From Phaeodactylibacter xiamenensis (lineage in GTDB: Bacteria > Bacteroidota > Bacteroidia > Chitinophagales > Saprospiraceae): a stretch of DNA of 64,000 bases. Below the pieces are notes generated by a model. That model was not told where the DNA came from and did not search any database. It worked only from the letters and a program-made list of their open reading frames with translations. The translations under genes and the position numbers were made by a program. Location: contig NZ_JPOS01000035.1 in NCBI RefSeq assembly GCF_000759025.1, positions 148,741 to 212,740 on the forward strand, given 5' to 3'. Of this stretch, positions 8,395 through 16,790 are shown in pieces. Each line of letters starts with the position of its first letter. Within the stretch, counting starts at the first letter, position 1.

Positions 8395-11163
8395 ATGAAC
8401 GATTTCTCATTTATAGCTAATGCTCACCCATCGTACATTGATTCGATGTACCAACAGTACCTGCAGGACCCTGATCAGGTGGAGGAAACCTGGCGTGCCT
8501 TCTTCCGTGGCTTTGACTATGCGGGCACCGCAACCAATGGCCATGCAGAGGGTGCTACCGCTGCTTCTTCTGAGGCCCTTGACAAAGAGTTCAAGGTGCT
8601 CGCCCTGATCAAGGCCTTCCGCAACCGCGGGCATTTATTGTCTACCACCAACCCAATCCGGAAGCGCCGCGACCGGCAACCGAACCTGAACCTGGAAGAC
8701 TTCGGCCTCTCTGAAGAAGACCGTCAGCTTTCCTTCGAAGCGGGCCGGGAAGTGGGCATCGGCAAGGCTACCCTGCAGCAGATCATCGACCACATGCGTA
8801 AGGTGTACTGCGGTAATATTGGTATTGAATACCACCACATTCAGGACCGCGAAAAGCGCCGCTGGATACGCACTAAAATGGAAGGTTTAGAGCCGGACAC
8901 AAGCTATGGCTTCGGTAATGATCAAAAACGACGCATTCTCGAGAAATTGAATGGGGCAGTGGTTTTTGAAAAATTCCTCCACACCAAATACATCGGGCAG
9001 AAGCGTTTCTCTTTGGAAGGTGGTGAGAATACCATCGTTGCATTGGATGGCCTGATTAATAAAGGTGCCGAACTCGGCGTTCAGGAAGTCCTGATCGGGA
9101 TGGCCCACCGGGGGCGCCTGAATGTGCTGGCCAACATCATGGGCAAGACTTACGCTCAGATTTTTAACGAATTTGAAGGCACGGCCGTGCCGGACCTCAG
9201 CTTTGGCGATGGCGATGTGAAGTACCACCTCGGCTTCTCCTCGCAGGTAGAGACGCCTTCCGGCAAAAACGTACACCTGAAGCTGGTCCCTAACCCTTCT
9301 CACCTGGAGTCTGTCGACCCGGTAGTGGAAGGCTTTGCGCGTGCCAAGGCCGATATTTTGTACAATAGCGATTATGACCAAATCCTGCCCATCCTCATCC
9401 ACGGCGATGCGGCACTGGCAGGGCAGGGGGTGACCTATGAAACCGTACAGATGAGCAAACTGGCGGGCTACTACACCGGCGGTACCATCCACTTCGTGAT
9501 CAATAACCAAATTGGCTTTACCACTGACTTTGATGATGCCCGTTCTTCTACCTATAGTACGGGTGTAGCCAATGTGGTACAGGCCCCGGTTTTCCATGTC
9601 AATGGTGATGACCCTGAAGCGGTGCTGTTTGCCACAGAGTTTGCGATCGAATACCGGCAGAAGTTCAACAACGATGTCTTTATCGATATGGTGTGCTACC
9701 GTAAACACGGGCACAACGAGGGCGATGATCCCAAGTTTACGCAGCCTGAGATGTACGACATCATCAATAATCACCCGGATCCCCGGGAAGTGTACAACAG
9801 GCGGTTGGTTGAACGCGGTGATGTCGATAAGGAATTGGCTGAGGAAATGGAAGACTCCTTCTGGAAACTGCTGCAGGAGCGCCTGGACGAAGTCCGTGAA
9901 AATCCACTGCCCTACGAATATCAGGAGCCGGAGCAGGCCTGGCGGGAGCTAAAGAAAACAACGACGCCCGAAGACTACCGGGAGTCACCTGATACCGGCA
10001 TAGACCGCGAGGCTGTCGATAAACTGATTAAGCACCTGACCTCCTTCCCGGATGGCTTCACACCACTAAGCAAAGTGAAGCGCCTGATGAAAGGCAAAAA
10101 CAAATTGCTGGAAGAGAACAAACTGGACTGGGCGATGGGCGAACTCCTCGCTTATGGCAGTATTCTCATGGAGGGTAAAGATGTGCGCATGAGCGGTCAG
10201 GATGTCCGCCGGGGCACCTTCTCCCACCGGCACGCTGTGGCTTATGATGCGAAGACGTATGAGCCCATCAACCGCCTGGATGGTATTCAGGAAGGGCAGG
10301 GGAAATTCCGTATCTTCAACTCCCTGCTATCTGAGTTTGCCGTGCTGGGCTTTGAGTATGGCTACTCCCTGGCTTCCCCTGACAATCTGGTCCTCTGGGA
10401 GGCGCAGTTTGGCGACTTCTACAACGGTGCCCAAACCATCGTCGATCAGTATATCTCCGCTGCCGAGAGCAAGTGGCGGCGAATGAGCGGTTTGGTTATG
10501 TTGCTGCCTCATGGATACGAAGGGCAGGGGCCTGAGCACTCAAGTGCCCGACTGGAGCGTTTCCTGCAGGCTTGTGCTGAATTCAACATGACGGTGGCGA
10601 ACGTGACCAAGCCGGCGAACTTTTTCCACCTGCTGCGCCGTCAGCTTGCACGCCCGTTCCGCAAGCCTTTGGTGGTAATGTCGCCTAAATCGCTGCTCCG
10701 CCACCCCGAGTGTGTGTCAGATATCAGCGAGTTCGAGTCCGGGAATAGTTTCCAGGAATTGATTGACGACCCCTTCATCGGCCCACGCAGTGGCAAGAAG
10801 GTCAAGCGGTTGTTGCTGTGCAGTGGTAAAATCTATTACGATCTGATGCAAAAGCAGCGCGAAGATGACCGCAAGGATGTGGCTATCGTTCGCCTGGAGC
10901 AGCTCTACCCGCTGCCCGATCAGCAACTGCAGGCCATCTTCGACCGCTACCCCAACGCAGAGCCGTACTGGGTACAGGAAGAGCCTTCCAATATGGGGGC
11001 CTGGCAGTACATCCACTCCATCTTCCTGGCTAAGGAAGTGGTGGTGAATACCGAGCTGAAGCACATCGCCCGCAAAGCGAGCGCTTCTACTGCAACTGGC
11101 TTCAAGGAAGTCCACGATCAGCAGCAGCAGCGCATCGTCAATCTGGCCTTTGGCGAGGAGTAG
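8395..11163 (+). CDS. sucA: 2-oxoglutarate dehydrogenase E1 component
   Basis: 922 residues, usual for full-length SucA. The E1o-specific N-terminus (NAHPSYIDSMYQQYLQDPDQV...WRAFFRGFD) is followed by the ThDP-dependent core: IGMAHRGRLNVLANI, HGDAALAGQGVTYETVQMS, HVNGDDPEAV and CYRKHGHNEGDDP. The transketolase-like pyrimidine domain and C-terminal domain follow (HGYEGQGPEHSSARLERFL). It decarboxylates 2-oxoglutarate and succinylates E2 lipoyl groups in the TCA cycle. The E2 gene (sucB), often adjacent, is not here; a terminator follows immediately, so sucA is monocistronic in this genome. Confidence 0.97.
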   Translation: MNDFSFIANAHPSYIDSMYQQYLQDPDQVEETWRAFFRGFDYAGTATNGHAEGATAASSEALDKEFKVLALIKAFRNRGHLLSTTNPIRKRRDRQPNLNLEDFGLSEEDRQLSFEAGREVGIGKATLQQIIDHMRKVYCGNIGIEYHHIQDREKRRWIRTKMEGLEPDTSYGFGNDQKRRILEKLNGAVVFEKFLHTKYIGQKRFSLEGGENTIVALDGLINKGAELGVQEVLIGMAHRGRLNVLANIMGKTYAQIFNEFEGTAVPDLSFGDGDVKYHLGFSSQVETPSGKNVHLKLVPNPSHLESVDPVVEGFARAKADILYNSDYDQILPILIHGDAALAGQGVTYETVQMSKLAGYYTGGTIHFVINNQIGFTTDFDDARSSTYSTGVANVVQAPVFHVNGDDPEAVLFATEFAIEYRQKFNNDVFIDMVCYRKHGHNEGDDPKFTQPEMYDIINNHPDPREVYNRRLVERGDVDKELAEEMEDSFWKLLQERLDEVRENPLPYEYQEPEQAWRELKKTTTPEDYRESPDTGIDREAVDKLIKHLTSFPDGFTPLSKVKRLMKGKNKLLEENKLDWAMGELLAYGSILMEGKDVRMSGQDVRRGTFSHRHAVAYDAKTYEPINRLDGIQEGQGKFRIFNSLLSEFAVLGFEYGYSLASPDNLVLWEAQFGDFYNGAQTIVDQYISAAESKWRRMSGLVMLLPHGYEGQGPEHSSARLERFLQACAEFNMTVANVTKPANFFHLLRRQLARPFRKPLVVMSPKSLLRHPECVSDISEFESGNSFQELIDDPFIGPRSGKKVKRLLLCSGKIYYDLMQKQREDDRKDVAIVRLEQLYPLPDQQLQAIFDRYPNAEPYWVQEEPSNMGAWQYIHSIFLAKEVVVNTELKHIARKASASTATGFKEVHDQQQQRIVNLAFGEE

Positions 11164-11188
11164 GCGTGGCTGAAGTGTATCAATTGAG

Positions 11189-11222
11189 CAGAGCCGCTTC
11201 CGGAGTTCCGGGGGCGGCTTTG
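11189..11222 (+). terminator. sucA terminator hairpin
   Basis: AGCCGC (11192-11197) pairs with GCGGCT (11214-11219), with an inner CCGG/CCGG stem and outer GCA/TGC, 30-60 bases after the sucA stop. It is GC-rich and ends in a short T-run. Confidence 0.65.
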
Positions 11223-11323
11223 CTGATTTACGGTCTGCTTGATATGCCTCTCTGTGAGCAATTGGACACTTGCTAAAACACTGAAATCATTGTAACTTGA
11301 CAGTCAATTGAAAGGAGACGTAA

Positions 11324-11782
11324 ATGGAGACTTTGCAGCCACAGCTTATTTATGAGCAAGAAAGGAATAAGCCACTACCCGATAAATTTCATGCCTTCAT
11401 ACAGCAGCAACTGTTATTTTTAATCAAATTAGCCTACCGTGACCGGTTTGAAGTACTGCCGGAGCTCAATATCCTGTTTGGAGAAGAAAAAAATGTGCCA
11501 GACCTGGCGCTTTTTGAAAAAGGTCAGCTCGACCTGACGTATAATGAAACCAACATCGCGGAAATTCCCGTAGGGGCTATCGAGATTCTATCTGGTCAGC
11601 AGCCCATACAGGAGTTGGTCATCAAGCTCGAACGTTATCTGAATGCAGGGGTGAAATCGTATTGGCTGGTGGTACCGGATTTGCGGTCCATTTATGTGTA
11701 CCACCACCGGAACGACAGTAATATTTTTGGCAGCAATGATGTCCTCGTTGATGAGGTACTGGGCATTGAGCTTGAGCTCTAG
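11324..11782 (+). CDS. Uma2-like (DUF820) PD-(D/E)XK family protein
   Basis: 152 residues. VPDLALF...GAIEILSGQQPIQELVIKLERYLNAGVKSYWLVVPDLRSIYVY follows the Uma2/DUF820 order: a PD motif, then E-hydrophobic-S, a Lys-containing helix and 'aGVkeYWLVdP'. The family has a restriction-endonuclease fold and is usually called putative nuclease, but no activity is established. It is shorter than typical Uma2 (~190 aa) and the usual E-x-K is not obvious, so catalysis is doubtful. It precedes the SMUG2-like gene by 58 bases, same strand. Confidence 0.65.
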   Translation: METLQPQLIYEQERNKPLPDKFHAFIQQQLLFLIKLAYRDRFEVLPELNILFGEEKNVPDLALFEKGQLDLTYNETNIAEIPVGAIEILSGQQPIQELVIKLERYLNAGVKSYWLVVPDLRSIYVYHHRNDSNIFGSNDVLVDEVLGIELEL

Positions 11783-11840
11783 GAAGTATTTGGCGCTCTT
11801 GAGCGGAAAGGCTAACTTTCGCTCATCCAAATCCATTCTT

Positions 11841-12524
11841 ATGTCCATCGCTCAGCGCATCCTGCAATTCAACCGTTCCCTGCAGCCCAACTGGGAACTG
11901 CCACCGCATGCCGACCTGCTTTATCCCTTCGATGGCAAAGAGACCTGGAATGCTATGGAGCAATTTTACGGCAAGTACTACGGTGATGACCGCCCGCGCA
12001 TTGCCATCTTTGGCATCAATCCGGGTCGTTTTGGAGCCGGTGTCACCGGAGTGCCCTTTACCGACCCCATCCGCCTGGAAGAAGTCTGCGGTATCCCAAA
12101 CGCCTTTCACAAAAAACCGGAGCTGTCTTCCGACTTCGTTTACCGTTTCATCGACAACTGGGGCGGTGCGGAAGCCTTCTACGAGCATTTCTACATCACC
12201 TCCCTCTGCCCCCTCGGCTTCACCCGCGATGGCAAAAACTACAACTTCTACGATGATAAGAAACTGGAACGGGCCGTAGAGCCCCACATCATTCACAACA
12301 TCCAATCGCAGCTTGATCTGGGTGTAACCAACAAAGTCGCCCTCGTCATGGGCGTAGGCAAAAACTGGAAGTACTTTGAGCCCCTCAATGAAAAGCATGG
12401 CTTTTTCGAAGTGCTAAAGCCCCTGCCACACCCGCGTTGGGTAATGCAGTACCGGCGCAAGCGGCTGGAGGAGTTTCTGGAAGACTACCAGCAGGCGCTG
12501 GATTGGGCGGTTGGGAAATTATAA
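11841..12524 (+). CDS. SMUG2-type uracil-DNA glycosylase family protein
   Basis: 227 residues from ATG 11841; the longer frame to 11694 only reads through the upstream gene. Residues 58-70 GINPGRFGAGVTG and the following PFTDP form the glycosylase motif 1 loop of the SMUG2 clade. KPLPHPRW near residue 196 is the motif 2 region. The N-terminal helix, IAIFGIN beta strand and C-terminal helix fit the UDG fold. The family excises uracil or related damaged bases in base-excision repair. Identification rests on these two motifs. Confidence 0.75.
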   Translation: MSIAQRILQFNRSLQPNWELPPHADLLYPFDGKETWNAMEQFYGKYYGDDRPRIAIFGINPGRFGAGVTGVPFTDPIRLEEVCGIPNAFHKKPELSSDFVYRFIDNWGGAEAFYEHFYITSLCPLGFTRDGKNYNFYDDKKLERAVEPHIIHNIQSQLDLGVTNKVALVMGVGKNWKYFEPLNEKHGFFEVLKPLPHPRWVMQYRRKRLEEFLEDYQQALDWAVGKL

Positions 12525-12615
12525 ACTCACATTTGAGATTGAATTGATTTCAAGGCTTCTTCATATTGATCATTAATTACAGTAACAGTACCTTTGATGC
12601 AAATAGCCGTTAAAA

Positions 12616-12927
12616 ATGAAATTCAGTTGGGACCCGGATAAATCAGCATCAAATAAAGAAAAACATGGAATTGATTTCGATCAAGCCAAAGAGGTATTCA
12701 TGGATAATAATGCAATAGTAGATCAGGCGAAAAGGGTAGAAAACGAAGAGCGCTGGCTTGCAATCGGTAAAACATTGAAACTTTTTATTGTTGCTATAGT
12801 GTTCACAATCAGAGACACTACGATCCGGATAATTTCGGCTAGGCAAGCCCGTAAGAGCGAAATAAAAGAGTATATTAGGAATTCATTTAAAGCGGACACT
12901 GAGCATGAAGATAATGAAAACAGATGA
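12616..12927 (+). CDS. brnT: BrnT-family toxin
   Basis: 103 residues with the BrnT signature FSWDPDKSASNKEKHGIDFDQAKEVF at the N-terminus, RWLAIGKT in the middle and IRIISARQARKSEIKEYI at the end. BrnT toxins are RelE-fold ribonucleases that block translation and are neutralised by BrnA. The gene overlaps the next by 23 bases, a typical toxin-antitoxin layout. The partner does not look like standard BrnA. The sequence is AT-rich compared with sucA, consistent with transfer. Confidence 0.85.
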   Translation: MKFSWDPDKSASNKEKHGIDFDQAKEVFMDNNAIVDQAKRVENEERWLAIGKTLKLFIVAIVFTIRDTTIRIISARQARKSEIKEYIRNSFKADTEHEDNENR

Positions 12928-13336
12928 AGTGTTTGACCTCATCAATCGTGGTGAATCAGTCGACAATATTGTATTGTCTGATTTGAACAGCAAAAGATTG
13001 AGCCTCAGGGAAGCATTGCAACTGGTGGAAAATGGTTTTTCTGTTTCGCAGGAGAATATCAGGTATGATGATGCTGAAGTTGCTTATGATGCTGATTTCG
13101 ATGAGGTAGAATGGGAAGGTAATTACAAAAGCCTGAGAGGACTCTTGGTTTCCAGGCAAGTCGTTGAAGAGGAGCAGCCGAAAGAAGAGATCATAACCAT
13201 AGAATTATCCGTTAAGGACAAAGGCTTGAAAAACTGGCTGGGAGAGAATACTGGCAAGCTAAAGGACATCATTAATAAATTAGTGGTAGACCTGTACACT
13301 ACGGAGCAATTGTTGCACCCTGACCAGCATAAATAG
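12905..13336 (+). CDS. Candidate atypical antitoxin partner of BrnT
   Basis: 143 residues from ATG 12905 (or 12914), overlapping brnT by 23 bases. Residues ~1-50 (MKTDEVFDLINRGESVDNIVLSDLNSKRLSLREALQLVENGF) are helical and polar. Residues ~55-85 are very acidic (YDDAEVAYDADFDEVEWEG), which could mimic RNA and cover the toxin. The end (ITIELSVKDKGLKNWLGENTGKLKDIINKLVVDLY) could be a ribbon-helix-helix-like element. Standard BrnA is ~80-100 residues with an RHH end; this is longer with a different N-terminus. The antitoxin role is inferred from overlap only. Confidence 0.5.
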   Translation: MKIMKTDEVFDLINRGESVDNIVLSDLNSKRLSLREALQLVENGFSVSQENIRYDDAEVAYDADFDEVEWEGNYKSLRGLLVSRQVVEEEQPKEEIITIELSVKDKGLKNWLGENTGKLKDIINKLVVDLYTTEQLLHPDQHK

Positions 13337-13443
13337 CGGTGGCACGGGCACTCCCCACCCCTCCAACAGGCTTCTAATCCCTTCTGGGAAAAATGAAAGA
13401 AGAGCCCTCTTTTCAAAAGTGCTCCTCTTTCATGTTGTGATCT

Positions 13444-14130
13444 TTACTCCTCGTAAGGAATGGTGCGTATCAAGTCGACAGGCTCTATGACTTCATCAGC
13501 CAAATAGGATAAAGTGCCACCTGAAGCATTTCCCATAAATTCTATTCTCCCTTTGATTGTATCTGGATGAACCATTAACCCTTTATATATCATTCTGGTA
13601 TATCCTGCTATGTTACCGTCTTCTGTCCAATCTCTACAAACAGATTCCCCTAACTCTCCTCTTGTTGGCTGCAAAAGATGTATATGAATCTCTTTCAAGC
13701 TATCGGGCGTCATTGGGGGGATATATAGTACTTGTCTGGTAAGACTATACTCTGCATCGTCTGGGATTTCGGAGACTAAAGAAGTACCTGTAGGTACCCC
13801 GACTTCATTAGGAGAAGCCGTCCATGGCTCCTCCACAAAAGTCAGCCCAAAAGTATCTATGCATACAAACGGCTCTACATAAGCGACAAAGGTCTTAGAT
13901 GACGGCATAATGCAGAATTTCCGGGCTTCAAGTTCATTGCTTATAAAAGAAGTCCTTAATTCCAGCCAGGTTTCAATGCTTTCTTCCGGGCAATCGCATT
14001 CTGCGTCCGCACAGATCATATCTCTGTCCCAACATCTTGGGCAATCGGGGGTGACTGGTACTTCATCTTTGCAGCCAGTAAAGGCTAGCAATAATGAGGA
14101 AAAAGTGAATATGATGAAGTTATATTTCAT
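13444..14130 (-). CDS. Hypothetical lipoprotein
   Basis: 228 residues. MKYNFIIFTFSSLLLAFTGC is a lipoprotein signal (LAFTGC, Cys20). The N-terminal mature part is cysteine-rich (CPRCWDRDMICADAECDCPEE), resembling a small metal-binding or disulfide knot. The rest is beta-rich with no recognised domain. Monocistronic, convergent with the brnT operon, with 107 bases between the ends. Function unknown. Confidence 0.7.
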   Translation of the reverse strand: MKYNFIIFTFSSLLLAFTGCKDEVPVTPDCPRCWDRDMICADAECDCPEESIETWLELRTSFISNELEARKFCIMPSSKTFVAYVEPFVCIDTFGLTFVEEPWTASPNEVGVPTGTSLVSEIPDDAEYSLTRQVLYIPPMTPDSLKEIHIHLLQPTRGELGESVCRDWTEDGNIAGYTRMIYKGLMVHPDTIKGRIEFMGNASGGTLSYLADEVIEPVDLIRTIPYEE

Positions 14131-14183
14131 CGCAAGAATATTTTCTCGTTAGACAATGTACCGTCTGATTCGACGATGTTTAC

Positions 14184-14352
14184 TATATATAGTTCTCCAA
14201 GGCGAGATTAATGCATTTTGACTTGCTCTTTTTTCCGCTCGCTGCGTTGAAAAGCCTCGCCGTCCGTACGGATGCCTGCGTTTTTCGCCTTGCGAGCGAA
14301 AAAAATACCTGCGTCAACTTTGCACAAGTCCTGCCTTGGAGAACTATATATA
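14184..14352. mobile_element. 169-bp MITE-like palindromic element
   Basis: The 20-bp end TATATATAGTTCTCCAAGGC (14184-14203) recurs as an exact inverted copy at 14333-14352. Imperfect complementarity continues inward for ~60 bases (TTGAC...TTTTTTCGCTCGC on each arm), so the whole can fold into one long hairpin. There is no ORF and no transposase. It lies within a 522-base gene-free stretch (14131-14652) whose remainder is AT-rich with nothing I can identify. Confidence 0.7.
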
Positions 14353-14652
14353 AGCCTTATTTTTAGATAAATGAATAAAATATTCCTAATTTTTAGAACT
14401 GGGCTTGTTTTTAATTGTCATAATAATGACTGTTGCCTTAGCAATTTTTCAATTAAATAATAGATTCCCGCTATTTAGGGCTTGATGGTAGCGTATTTGC
14501 TTTGAATACCAAGGAGTTTTGGTTCTGACTAAGTCTTTTTTGGCGTGTCAAATAATACGACGATAGAGCCCGCCCCGCATTTCTTCGGAGTTCATAAACT
14601 CCTGATTTGCAATAGGCGCAAGCACCAAACAAGCTCTCAAATCTCTTTGTAT

Positions 14653-15555
14653 ATGAAAAAACAACACTACCCCAACCAAAGAAAGCTATTTGAGCTACTC
14701 GAAAAACTATATTCTCTTCAGAATAAGCATTTTCCAAAACACTATATGGAAAGCGCAGGTCTTTCGAAAACCCCAGTTTACTACCGTGTCAATGGTAGGT
14801 CATCCATTACCTTTGACGAGGGTTGCAGGTTGCTTTCCAGTCACAATATTTCAATGGACCATGGTTACATTAATTCCGACACGGACAGCAGCCTAAAATT
14901 ATTGGAAGAAATATTTCAACACATTGAAAAGGATGATGAAATAGAGATGACCATAATATGCTCTTCACTACCACCATTCTTATTCCATACTAAACCACTA
15001 CAGGCATTCGAGCAATATTTTCAGCAGCTCACGCTTAAAAATACATCACTGGAACAAGTACCGTTTACAAGCTTTAGCTTTGATGCCAGCCATTTCGACC
15101 TGCTCGGTTCGCCTGCAATCTCAAGTGCAAAAAAGACCTTAGTACTCCCTCTTCAATTATTTGAAAAAGTCGTCCACAAAATCCATCATGTAGATGCACT
15201 AGGGCTTTTTCAAAACCAAAACATCAAAAAGCGATTGCTTAATTCGCTACTAAGTGCAGTGAAAGAACTAAAGAACTACATCACTCACTCAAAGCATCAA
15301 GTGGTAGCCTTTGAAAATCCTTATTTTGAATTGAGCAATCTCATACTTATCCAAACCCAATCATTAGGGCTCGCATATACCTGGTCTGACATGATGAGCA
15401 AGGTTTATCTTTTGACCGATGATGACAGTAACAATATTAAGCGATCTTTTATGACTATAACACCTCACTTGCATAACATCTTTCCCTACAATAGCAAGGG
15501 GTTCAGACGGTATTTTGAAACTCAAAAAAACCGCTTAGAAGCGTGGCAAACCTGA
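14653..15555 (+). CDS. AT-rich hypothetical protein with N-terminal HTH-like segment
   Basis: 300 residues from ATG 14653; the longer frame starts in non-conserved sequence. Residues ~25-55 (HYMESAGLSKTPVYYRVNGRSSITFDEGCRLLSSHNISMDH) resemble the helix-turn-helix plus 'FDEA..L...f.iSld' pattern of Bacteroidota phage-like regulators. The C-terminal ~230 residues are unassigned and contain a run of hydrophobic strands and helices. Base composition is clearly more AT-rich than neighbours and MITE-like elements lie on both sides, pointing to acquired DNA. The regulatory function is inferred. Confidence 0.6.
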   Translation: MKKQHYPNQRKLFELLEKLYSLQNKHFPKHYMESAGLSKTPVYYRVNGRSSITFDEGCRLLSSHNISMDHGYINSDTDSSLKLLEEIFQHIEKDDEIEMTIICSSLPPFLFHTKPLQAFEQYFQQLTLKNTSLEQVPFTSFSFDASHFDLLGSPAISSAKKTLVLPLQLFEKVVHKIHHVDALGLFQNQNIKKRLLNSLLSAVKELKNYITHSKHQVVAFENPYFELSNLILIQTQSLGLAYTWSDMMSKVYLLTDDDSNNIKRSFMTITPHLHNIFPYNSKGFRRYFETQKNRLEAWQT

Positions 15556-15647
15556 AATACGAGCTTGTTTGGAGCAGTTTTTCAATGTCCATGGCGCTAA
15601 AAAGACAGGTTGGCCTTCATTCTATCGTAGAGGAGAAGTGGTTAGAA

Positions 15648-15998
15648 TCACCCCTTCGGATACGGGCAATGCCGGCACCCGCTCCCACAGCAGTACCCCC
15701 GCTTGAGGTGAGACCAGCTCGTCATCACGAACATCCCGTTTTCCATATAGTAATCGATGCCCTCTACAGGCCTGCCGGGCCTTTTGTAATCTGGTGCAGT
15801 ATTGTACCTTTTGCCGGCTTTGAAGTCCGCCACAAACTGCTCAATTTGCTCCTGTACCTGCGCTTTGAGGCAGGCAGGGCAAAGGCAGCGTGCTGCTTCG
15901 ATGGGCGCAATAGCGGGCAGCTTATGGCACCAGCAAGCAGCGGCGTTTTCCACCTGGCAGTCAAAGACAGAATTACAATTTGGGCAGGTCTGTTTCAC
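15648..15998 (-). CDS. Cys-rich CWC / DUF5522 fusion protein
   Basis: 116 residues. The N-terminal part CPNCNSVFDC...ACWCHKLP...CLCPACL matches the cysteine-rich CWC family (putative zinc ribbon). The C-terminal part GIDYYMENGMFVMTSWSHLKRGYCCGSGCRHCPYPKG matches DUF5522. This two-part fusion is known from other Bacteroidota. The cysteine spacing suggests one or two bound metals. Function is not established. Monocistronic; its start abuts the palindromic element at 16011. Confidence 0.8.
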   Translation of the reverse strand: MKQTCPNCNSVFDCQVENAAACWCHKLPAIAPIEAARCLCPACLKAQVQEQIEQFVADFKAGKRYNTAPDYKRPGRPVEGIDYYMENGMFVMTSWSHLKRGYCCGSGCRHCPYPKG

Positions 15999-16010
15999 GG
16001 TTTTGGTTTT

Positions 16011-16184
16011 TTAGGGGTCGCGAAACAATAACTTACCTATTTTGACTCGTTTTTTTGCACGCTAACTGCGTTAATCCCGGTTACACCGGGACACCGTAGC
16101 CCCACTATGGTTACGTTTTTTGCCTTGTTATCGCACAAAATAACTTCGTCTATTCTAGGCAACTTATTGTTGCGCGACCCCTTA
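16011..16184. mobile_element. ~174-bp MITE-like palindromic element
   Basis: GGGTCGCG-AACAATAA-TT-CC (16015-16037) is inverted at 16158-16180 with 20 of 23 positions matching; an outer TTAG/CTTA extends both arms. The interior is also partly self-complementary (a TCCCGG/CCGGGA hairpin near 16075-16091). It begins 13 bases upstream of the CWC/DUF5522 start, so it could carry or disrupt that promoter. Confidence 0.6.
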
Positions 16185-16790
16185 CGCGTCAAAGCTACCT
16201 ACTTTTTACTAATTCTCATTCATACTGCAAGCGTGCGCGCGCATATCAAAGTGCACTACTTGAATAGCCTGGCAGCATTCGTGGATGAGCTGGAGCAGAG
16301 CGGGAAGCTCTACCCCAGCAACCATCGCAAATGGATAGGAAAGTTTGATTCAGAGCCAACCGTGGACAGTTATGGCTACCGGCGTTTCGACAGCCATAGC
16401 CGCTTAGACTATGTTGGGATTTCACCCTTTGGGCTGTATTTGCCAAATTTCATCCTGCACTTCGTTGCTCTTCAGTCGCTTAGCTTTGGCTAGGCTCCTT
16501 CATCGCGCCTTGTTCAGAATAAAATTTGACTGCATTCGCTCCAAAAGCGAATTCCCAACATAGTCTTAGACACACAGCTACTTGGGGCGAAAGTGAAATT
16601 CGCCAATTCGTTCGCCACGGCATTGATACTCGAAGTTCACTTCGTGTGGCCCGTAGAGCTGCAGTATTACTTTCTGTTTTGTACCCAATTGTTATGGCAC
16701 AAAGCGTGCCGTGAGGTACGCAATGCAGGTAACCCAGCGACCAGGCCGGGAGTCCGTGCCGTAGGTACGGAATGTACCGCCCATGACTCC
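16185..16790. other. Gene-free intergenic stretch with small hairpins
   Basis: Apart from the element at 16403-16569 I see no gene. Short frames here (for example 16107-16493) have no start context, family resemblance or codon bias. A hairpin TATGGCT/AGCCATA (16371-16377/16392-16398) abuts the MITE. The stretch 16690-16790 is rich in GTACCG/CGGTAC-like short palindromes of unclear origin. Confidence 0.4.
16403..16569. mobile_element. ~167-bp MITE-like palindromic element
   Basis: CTTAGACTATGTTGGGA (16403-16419) is repeated inverted at 16553-16569 with one mismatch in 17. Weak inverted similarity continues inward. No ORF with family resemblance lies inside. It is the third such element within 2.4 kb, with ends unrelated in sequence to the other two. 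Confidence 0.6.

Noticed and set aside
8887..9774. Long open frame antisense to sucA
   Set aside because: It is a shadow of a GC-rich coding strand; sucA is unmistakable and the antisense product has no family features.
16107..16493. 128-codon frame in the gap between the CWC and TonB genes
   Set aside because: It runs through parts of two palindromic elements and has no recognisable protein features.
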